From: Symbiodinium natans
Taxonomy: Eukaryota > Sar > Dinophyceae > Suessiales > Symbiodiniaceae
NCBI GenBank assembly: GCA_905221605.1
Contig: CAJNDS010002435.1
Location: forward strand, 472,001 to 536,000
DNA length: 64,000 bases
Reading direction: 5' to 3'
Each line of letters opens with the position of its first letter. The stretch's first letter is position 1. The notes beneath the pieces are model-generated. The model was given only the letters and a program-made list of their open reading frames with translations. It was not told the DNA's origin and made no database searches. Positions 59,601 to 64,000 of the stretch are shown here, piece by piece. The position numbers and the translations under genes were made by a program.

Positions 59601-62296
59601 GGTTGCTGCGCCATCGGGTCGTGGTTAGGTTGTGGGGGCATCAGCAGGGTATCCAATCCGCTCATCCTCATCTTCAAGGAATGATTCCCAGCTAGCTGCA
59701 CTTCCACCTCCTCAGACCGTAACCACTCATCCCAACTCACGGCACTCCTAAGGGAGTGAGTTGCCCCGGAGTCCAGCAACGCCGAAGACGAAGACCTCAA
59801 AGAGCACACCCTGATGTCCCGGACGATCAATACCTTTGCTGCCGGGGTCTTCTCCGGGCTCTTTTCCCCTTCTGAAGCATTGTGCACAACCTGGGCCTGG
59901 ACCGCCTGCAGAAGCGACTCGAGAGTCCAGGGTACGCCCTGGACAGTGTTATCTCCTCCTTCACCCTGTGGTCCAGTTATCGCTGCCATCGCCGGCGGTT
60001 GGGAGGATGAAGGAGCGGTGTCCCCAGTCTTGGCCATTGACGTCGTCGCTGCAGAGGACGCCTTAGACTTTGCCCCGGACTTATTCACCGTGCACTCTCG
60101 CTGCCTATGGCCTTCTGCACCACACAGCAAACACTTCCGTGCCCGGGTCTCCTTGTCAAGGCTCGCCATGTTGTGGGAGAAAGAACACCTGTTCCCTCTT
60201 CTGCATCCCGAGGGTTTCATGAAGTAGCGGCACATCTCGCTCCCGGCCCTTTCCTTCTCCTTCGTCCTCTGGCCTGAGGTTGCCTCCATTGCCCTCATCT
60301 TTGGTGCTCCTGCCGTTGCTGATGAGGTCGCCACCGTACTCGTCGAGGACAACAAGGTTTCCAGCTCAGCTTGCAGATGCCGTTGATATTCTTGAACTTG
60401 GGAGATCGTGGGCCTGGCGTCCAATCGCAGTGAGGTCCTCAGCATCGCCGTCCTGAAGGCTGCATCTGGGGACATGGAGATGTACTTGGTGGTGAGGTTC
60501 ATCAATCCCCTAACCATGACCGATGCATCAGGCGGTGACATGTTGACTGAGATGCAGCGTGCTAGCCACCTCGGCCACGCCCTCACTGCCTTCAGCACAT
60601 CTTCAAGCCCATCTCCCGTGAGGAACTCGCTGGGATTTTGAAGCTTCTTTAGCACCTCTTGCCGCTCAGCACTCCCTCCCGGCTGGAACAAAACGAAGAG
60701 GCGGAAGACCATCCGTGGTGAGCTCTGGGTAATCCTCTGGCCAACCATTTCTCCACGAAGTTCCTCGCCCATCGCCGTCAACAGCATCGAAGCAATCCTC
60801 GCATTGACCCTTGTCCATCTGCCAGTGCACAGGGCTTCGGCTCCCTTCGGTGCGATCTGAAGTCGCTCCAATGGCGTGGCTGCCAACCACTGGCTGTAGG
60901 TTTCGTTGACCAAGTCCATGACCGCAGACCACCATGCCCCACTGTTCTCACTCACATCCGCCAGGACCGTTGCCGCCACTTCCAGCCAATCTTGCAGTTG
61001 TAGCGCCGAGGAACCTGCACCATCAGAAGCTCGATACTCAGGCAGAGGACTCAGGGTCAAGGTTCCCGGCTTAACCACTTCTGACTGCGAAGGTGACGAC
61101 GGGGATCTCGCCAGTGTCTGGGCCTGAATGTCTTGCAGCTGCTTCATGCCCCGTGCCAACATTTCCAGCACTGGACTCTCCCTCGGTGTTGACGGGTCCC
61201 GTGGAATAGGCGGTGTTGGGGGCCTAGTTCCTCCACCCAAAAGGGATCGGATTCCCTCTGTTATACCTCCAGAAGTTGCCACCCTTGACGTTCTTGCTGA
61301 TGTAGTTCTTCCTGGGGCTGCATCTCGGAGTAACTCTGAGGTACCCGGTCCTCCTTCCAGTTCTGGTGGCAGCGGCACCTCTCCAGGTCCCCGCTCTTCA
61401 AGGTCTGGATCTCGTCCGTGTTCAGGTGGATCTGGTACTCGAGAAGGACGAACTTGTTGAACATCCCCTGATTCCAGCCCTGGAAAGGCTGGCTGCCTCA
61501 TACCACCACCTCCCTGTTTCAGCGTTGCCAACTCACTCTCCAGCTCCTCGTTCCGTTGTTCCGCCACTCGTAGACGTTGCAGCACCTGGCCTAACTGCCG
61601 TTGCACTTCAGCTTGAATCGCCTCCTGGGGCAAACTCGAGGAACTTGGCGTCGGAGGTGATGGCGTCGGCCTGCTATTACGCAGCACGAAACTTGGGCCA
61701 CCCGGCAGTGACCTCTGGGATCCCTGGCTTCCCCCAAGAGGGCTAGGCAGGAGATCATTCTGTGGAGCCAGTGACAAATACGATCCCAGCCTGGAAACCC
61801 ATGCCGGAACCTCCAATCCTGCCACCCACGGAGCACCCCCGCTGTATCCATTTCTCATGGATCTCGGGGTTGCAAAACCAGTCGAAGCCACCTGCGAGAC
61901 CCCTGCAGCTTGTTCACCAGCTCCAGCTCCGCCGCGATCAAAGTTCGTCATGGATGCTTCCTCCACTGCCTGACTTCGCCGCGCTGCGGGTTCTGGTTCC
62001 AGTGAGCTACCAAGGTCCTGGGTACTCGGCGGGACGTCCGCTCTTCCAGCAAAGGACACCGTCTCATCCATTGCTCCAGCGCCATCCACATCTGCCTGCA
62101 GGATTGTGGCCCCCGACCTTGCTGTCGTAGCTTGTCCAGTGGCCAAGTTCACCTGGACTTGAGGTTGGTCCATCCCATTCGGGACTGGTCCTTGCAGAGT
62201 TGCTGCTTGCGCAGCTGGCGGTTGGGCGACCATAACCTCTTGTTGCATGTCCCCCTCATGCTGATCACATGGGGATCCGGGCAGTTGGGGCTCCAT
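53678..62296 (-). CDS. Copia Gag-Pol polyprotein with membrane and SAP-like C-terminal extension
   Basis: 2872 residues from ATG 62296, which lies inside the 5' LTR in a good context (GTTGCCATGG). Gag carries a CCCH finger at about 686-706 (CRYFMKPSGCRRGNRC...H) and a CCHC knuckle at about 720-735 (CLLCGAEGHRQREC). Protease DSGATHS lies near 838. Integrase has an HHCC region near 1289-1310 and Asp/Asp/Glu at about 1330, 1510 and 1545 (SDLSG, HSDRGEY, NGHAEATV). Reverse transcriptase shows ILDVVMAF near 2120 and YVDD near 2225. RNase H shows FCDAAYAPE near 2400, STAESELIAL near 2440 and YTDSTSAL near 2478. After RNase H come about 300 extra residues: two hydrophobic segments (about 2567-2580 and 2596-2614), a PQASSPI repeat (2664-2729) and a SAP-like motif (LREEGLPVTGSKKDMAERL, about 2791-2810). 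Confidence 0.95.
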   Translation of the reverse strand: MEPQLPGSPCDQHEGDMQQEVMVAQPPAAQAATLQGPVPNGMDQPQVQVNLATGQATTARSGATILQADVDGAGAMDETVSFAGRADVPPSTQDLGSSLEPEPAARRSQAVEEASMTNFDRGGAGAGEQAAGVSQVASTGFATPRSMRNGYSGGAPWVAGLEVPAWVSRLGSYLSLAPQNDLLPSPLGGSQGSQRSLPGGPSFVLRNSRPTPSPPTPSSSSLPQEAIQAEVQRQLGQVLQRLRVAEQRNEELESELATLKQGGGGMRQPAFPGLESGDVQQVRPSRVPDPPEHGRDPDLEERGPGEVPLPPELEGGPGTSELLRDAAPGRTTSARTSRVATSGGITEGIRSLLGGGTRPPTPPIPRDPSTPRESPVLEMLARGMKQLQDIQAQTLARSPSSPSQSEVVKPGTLTLSPLPEYRASDGAGSSALQLQDWLEVAATVLADVSENSGAWWSAVMDLVNETYSQWLAATPLERLQIAPKGAEALCTGRWTRVNARIASMLLTAMGEELRGEMVGQRITQSSPRMVFRLFVLFQPGGSAERQEVLKKLQNPSEFLTGDGLEDVLKAVRAWPRWLARCISVNMSPPDASVMVRGLMNLTTKYISMSPDAAFRTAMLRTSLRLDARPTISQVQEYQRHLQAELETLLSSTSTVATSSATAGAPKMRAMEATSGQRTKEKERAGSEMCRYFMKPSGCRRGNRCSFSHNMASLDKETRARKCLLCGAEGHRQRECTVNKSGAKSKASSAATTSMAKTGDTAPSSSQPPAMAAITGPQGEGGDNTVQGVPWTLESLLQAVQAQVVHNASEGEKSPEKTPAAKVLIVRDIRVCSLRSSSSALLDSGATHSLRSAVSWDEWLRSEEVEVQLAGNHSLKMRMSGLDTLLMPPQPNHDPMAQQPQTIVPLGELVKILGYTMRWSREECTLEGPEGEIIHLSTNSGCPQLCEAEALALIARLEERKREQLENETLITEDRITRIASCMDRSWFEYLLNYTNGGPREAGLRALRDAPFFQGIPGECLSALIPPEEQSSGWETLKKVTYLTRPQRRTLLSAKKWVVHLFAGEEGHMEFFRQHDGDTVVLEVDIRQCRGHDLLGASPTWKMLLWGARSGKVDMVFGGPPGRDGKTFLPSAPEETNLKPLSLICRMLWLFVVASAGRMTTAKGATRHKEVGFMIEHPGKSVSTPSAIREGRPFLWETRMWQEFAMETGMFEVSFEQGGTGASTTMSTVLGTNIQYLRGLEGIKADSKPETTTQEVDQSRWSPGLVKALVVAFHMWSRSPQVYAMSPEQWKKHVDASHLPYRRDCATCVMAKGTGRRHGRVSHPDSYVLTSDLSGPLKAGLDSAVKGTPSCNIRYLLVAKYFFPKDFVRAYSGKEPPSNEGMEHSPLPESQGDKDNLEEEPGTSVLDEIPDYELSEQEELPDDREPLLEDCDGGGEADDKEEEEPPEGEGGDGGKPGHAAMRTGDCNPPEMTSLVFAVGIPNNKASTIKGALQDVILYLGAHGLPVLRFHSDRGEYYSTAFKAWLREQGIRGTWAEPGIPQTNGHAEATVKWIKNRIRTMLVASGLPVRLWPAAAETAAAEQRASVLGWKSLLLAPFGTVVHVKKRPYTALGPRRSADTFDPRWARGRYVGLSGLLDRGHLVFLPEEEGKGEGFFHTFHVRPNLVDPGEPTTTLEADEVIKPATRLTGKTRPSDVMPRIAAIEKESRGDVEEEANQALKFDDEDLDLEMVEKWFRNGTLDNFKAGAYRHGGVVGVMNSTWEFPHMTQILTRILQRSMPEATFTAILVSTNTLREVHKDVNNDSSTLNYLVPVVCPRKGGGVWVQLQPGDVVQGELSQRPNSKGEMMFGNVHPLKKGKCISFSPKRAHEVMEWTGDRVVIIGYTPHCHGRMDYSMVRTLENLGLQPPLSQLPEFYVPRPEEIAVNSVSTTEVTLNEQCEQVEPELGSKDWELFLEVEDGEVKIGGGGDGPFSPTIPSVNKAEVSYTSEIEELLSSLTAPLDVVHNVDPKEVLRSLEKWIPAIQKEVKGVEHAIERLRTGTTSRASWLQRQGVQRLPTKFVYTVKPNDKADPNDPSTWFKRKARLVVCGNMALINNPDLYTEAAPAEAVRAALTLTCKNQWTVGILDVVMAFLKTPMGRSSRDPVVVVQPPKLLERLNMIEEFELWGLIRALYGLKESPRLWGSYRDHELASLTMQMNDAMLQLRKGKAVTAWWTVLGSNNEIVAVIVIYVDDFMICGSRNTIMVLAQGIQQLWETTELQLISQQQPLRFLGMEIYLRGGEGEPMSFSIAQEAYIRELLRTREISSTQLDRIPLSKDAASFAVLENDIPPNDFDVHLAQQLTGELLWISQRSRPDLAFVTSLMSTLTTRAPSRVIAIAYKALGYLQRTQSRHLTIAYDGTDLSLFCDAAYAPESGRSHSGWSVFWGGSAIVWRSGRQSVISLSTAESELIALLDGAVATLGVEALLQDVGVVVASRTIYTDSTSALAISSGTGGWRTRHLRIKAGWLQEQLDAGIMAIKHCAGRIQLADLLTKALPAQRISDLLVLWGVTDEQPARPTTRTSSNISAKALLALVCCMLIVGAKSEEESVNYQNRLSVDWDMVGWLVLFLAVAGVVAVWEAAKWATAGMLEWTPGAGARRLRKLQRLEAATRRALEVELDRLDKEEANSSLIQQASSPIPQASSPIPQASSPIPQASSPIPQASSLIPQASSLIPQASSLIPQASSPIPQEASTSSTPRATVVTGMNDSLMTPRQWSQVDEPLMSSTPSESIPEDWDERPRVCLDLVMLMVVEDIRAGLREEGLPVTGSKKDMAERLSANLVEGAFPSRALPSTRQYKYVLYLWNQRGLKHRTRLKWENVNTRHKISQWLAFWKDA
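54109..54305 (-). repeat. 21-bp coding minisatellite in the polyprotein
   Basis: About nine copies of a 21-bp unit encode (S-P/L-I-P-Q-A-S) near the C terminus. Two base variants (GGATC A/G GTGA C/G G) alternate between copies. Copy number probably varies between element copies. Confidence 0.95.
62224..62237 (-). promoter_or_regulatory. Primer-binding site (initiator tRNA-Met half-tRNA type)
   Basis: In element orientation GGTTATGGTCGCCC follows the 5' LTR at once. Its first eight bases complement CCATAACC of the initiator tRNA-Met anticodon loop, as in Drosophila copia. The site is also translated, as codons of the Gag N terminus. Confidence 0.75.
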
Positions 62297-62571
62297 GGCA
62301 ACACAAGCGAATTGAATGTCTATTTTTCCACGGCAAGCAAGATGCTTCGTCCTTATGTGGCTTTTGTACAGCTTACCACAGACAATGCATCATGTAGAGC
62401 TCTGCTCATACTGCTTACAGATGCCTTTATGACTGAATGTACGTAAAGCTCTGCTTCACGATGTGGTTCGTTGGGGCTCAAGGGCTTCTTCGTAGCCATT
62501 TCCCTGAACCGAAAAAGGGAATGCGGGGCCGTCGGCGAGGTTGAGTCACATACCTTGGCTGCACATCTTCA
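62238..62571 (-). repeat. 5' LTR (334 bp), containing the start codon
   Basis: Identical by eye to 53272-53605. The polyprotein ATG is 59 bp from its inner end, so the first 19-20 codons are encoded by the LTR. Confidence 0.95.
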
Positions 62572-62576
62572 AGGGT

Positions 62577-63262
62577 TTAGGGTGTCTGACGTTGAAGTTC
62601 AGGGTTTCGGGGTGTTAGGGCTTGTTTGCCACCCGCAAAACTGGACGATCCACAAAGTAGTGCGATGGGTTGAGGTTTTGGGCATTTGGCTCTTTAGGGC
62701 TCGGCCAAGCGCAGAGAATTTGCCAACTGCCCGGGCGGGTTGGGTTTGGGGTTTAGAATTTAGGGTTTTGGTTCAGGTCATGACCAGGGTTCTGAGATTC
62801 TAAACTGCAAGGAACAATCAAAACTACCGCGACGGGGGCTAAACCCTAAAGGGGGTTTGGGAGCGGAGGAAGGTCCAAGGTTCGTCAGAAAAACTCAGTA
62901 TCCTTGCTCTTGTCATGTGTCATGTGGCACTACTTTGTGCTACAGTACACGTCTCGGTGGTTTGGACAATGTACCGCCGTGCGCACTTTTGTGTGCAATC
63001 GCGCGCTTTTGGCGTCTAAACCCTAAATCCTAAACCCTAAATCAGTGGCAGGCCAAAAAGAAACCAGCGCACCGGATTGTAAGGAAAGGTTGCCGGTTTT
63101 GCATGTCGGTTGTGTGAGCTACTCATCCCGGCATAAGCCTCTTGAGCCCAGAGGCCTTGCACGATTTAACATCTGAAAGCACCCTGAGCCACCCAAACAA
63201 AGCGCCAAAACCCCCTAAACCCTAAACCCTAAACCCTGAACCCTGAACCCCAAACCCCGCAC
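62577..63262. repeat. Degenerate telomere mosaic right of the copia element
   Basis: Mostly diverged TTTAGGG-like motifs with unique DNA. An island at 62880-63010 shows nothing recognisable. No coding segment that I can support. Confidence 0.6.
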
Positions 63263-63352
63263 CAAGTCCTGCACCACCTGGCGCGGCTCCTTCGTTGGGG
63301 CAGAGCCGGTGCCCTCTGGCAGCTGCGGCATCTGTGCCAAGTCTGGCATCTC
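63263..63352 (-). CDS. Candidate exon, minus strand
   Basis: 90 nt (30 codons) from GTAAGCAAG to GACTTG/GTGCGG, including EMPDLAQMPQLPEGTGSAPT and EPRQVVQDL. Proline-rich and protein-like. A long TTTAGGG array lies directly upstream and CCCTAAA units directly downstream. The copia element lies between it and the next exon candidates near 50.9 kb. Confidence 0.5.
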
Positions 63353-63367
63353 CTTGCTTACGGTTCG

Positions 63368-63548
63368 TAGGGTTTAGGGTTTAGGGTTTAGGGTTTAGGG
63401 TTTAGGGTTTAGGGTCTAGGGTTTAGGGTTTAGGCTTTAGGGTTTAGGGTTTAGGGTTCAGGGTTCAGGGTTTAGGGTTGAGGGTTGAGGGTTTAGGGTT
63501 TAGGGTTTGGGGTTCAGGGTTCAGGGTTCAGGGTTCAGGGTTCAGGGT

Positions 63549-63594
<46 letters not shown>

Positions 63595-63645
63595 GGTTTC
63601 GGGTTTAGGGTTTAGGGTTTAGGGTTTAGGGTTTAGGGTTTAGGG
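63368..63645. repeat. Compound telomere-like array with TTCAGGG and TTGAGGG blocks
   Basis: About 278 bp. TTTAGGG units pass into blocks of TTCAGGG (about five) and TTGAGGG (about eight) and return to TTTAGGG. It shows three homogeneous variant blocks in one array. Confidence 0.95.
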
Positions 63646-64000
63646 ATGGGGGAATACTACCCTATATAATCCCCTACAGGGTACATAAATAGGGTGCTAA
63701 TTCCCTTTCCCTGCTAACCAACAGTAAGCTTGTGATCTTGCCGGGAAAAGGGTCTGGGATTTTGACGAGGTACACTGCTGCTTGGGCTGTCTTAGGCTCC
63801 AGCGCTTTGCAGCTGTCTCTATGGGAACTGGGTGTCGGGGTACGGTTTGGAGTGTAGGACTTATGCTAAACACAAGATTAACATGAAGACCACAGCTGGG
63901 TCGACAGGACCCTGTCTCCTGAAAGCATCCCCCAGAGCCTCATCTCAGACTCAACTCCACGGCAAACTCTCAAGCCCCAAAGCGGGCCTCCAAATGGCCG
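63646..64000. other. Unassigned right end
   Basis: About 350 bp of non-repetitive sequence. A partial inverted repeat (GGAATACTACCCTATATAATCCCC...) is visible at 63651-63710. I see no gene. Confidence 0.3.

Larger units (their letters stand above)
53272..62571 (-). mobile_element. Complete Ty1/copia LTR retrotransposon
   Basis: A 9300-bp element with 334-bp LTRs that appear identical and a 5-bp target duplication (AGGGT). The primer-binding site is GGTTATGGTCGCCC, the purine tract GAGGAGGAG, and the 2872-codon polyprotein is uninterrupted. The order Gag - protease - integrase - reverse transcriptase - RNase H is the copia order. Identical LTRs and the open frame imply a very recent, possibly active insertion, placed in a TTTAGGG repeat. 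The plus-strand copy of the LTR contains GGGGCTCAAGG, but this is antisense to the element. Confidence 0.95.

Noticed and set aside
1-64000. Window as a chromosome end
   Set aside because: Telomere arrays occur in both orientations throughout and alternate with genes and exon candidates, so they are interstitial.

Overview
This 64 kb window looks like nuclear DNA of a dinoflagellate, most likely a symbiodiniacean or close relative. Four things support this. Plant-type telomere repeats (TTTAGGG/CCCTAAA) occur as dozens of interstitial arrays in both orientations. A mutated copy of the dinoflagellate spliced leader sits just upstream of an intronless gene. Nearly all coding signal lies on one strand (minus), as expected of unidirectional dinoflagellate gene clusters. 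Large Ty1/copia-type elements are present. I see no bacterial operons, CRISPR or rRNA.

Layout. 1-7723: telomere-repeat mosaic with short minus-strand exon candidates. 7719-16533: an 8.8 kb LTR element (plus strand) encoding a giant CCCH zinc-finger/WW/S1-like protein and a lysine-rich overlapping ORF, with no visible reverse transcriptase or integrase. 16534-27170: telomere mosaic again; between about 18.5 and 26.0 kb it holds twelve small minus-strand exon candidates that join in phase into a coiled-coil-rich reading frame. 27171-31319: an intronless gene (minus) for a membrane-anchored protein with three nearly identical tandem GH6 cellobiohydrolase-like domains; a relict spliced leader at 31386-31404 marks it as a retroposed cDNA. 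31405-53266: telomere mosaic with further minus-strand exon candidates, several families of short inverted-repeat elements (MITE-like), one U6 snRNA-like sequence and a broken zinc-ribbon-like gene carrying an internal duplication. 53267-62576: a complete, apparently young 9.3 kb copia retrotransposon (minus) with an intact 2872-codon polyprotein. 62577-64000: more telomere mosaic and one more exon candidate.

How it fits together. The best reading is one or more long minus-strand genes with very small exons, whose introns have been expanded by telomere-like repeats, MITE-like elements and LTR elements. Both LTR elements sit inside telomere-type repeats, in the same orientation relative to the repeat, with 5-bp target duplications (CCCTA and AGGGT). 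Both begin their internal region with GGTTATG, which pairs with the initiator-tRNA-Met anticodon region (copia-style half-tRNA priming). The exon calls rest on codon content, splice-like borders and reading phase only; transcript data would settle them.
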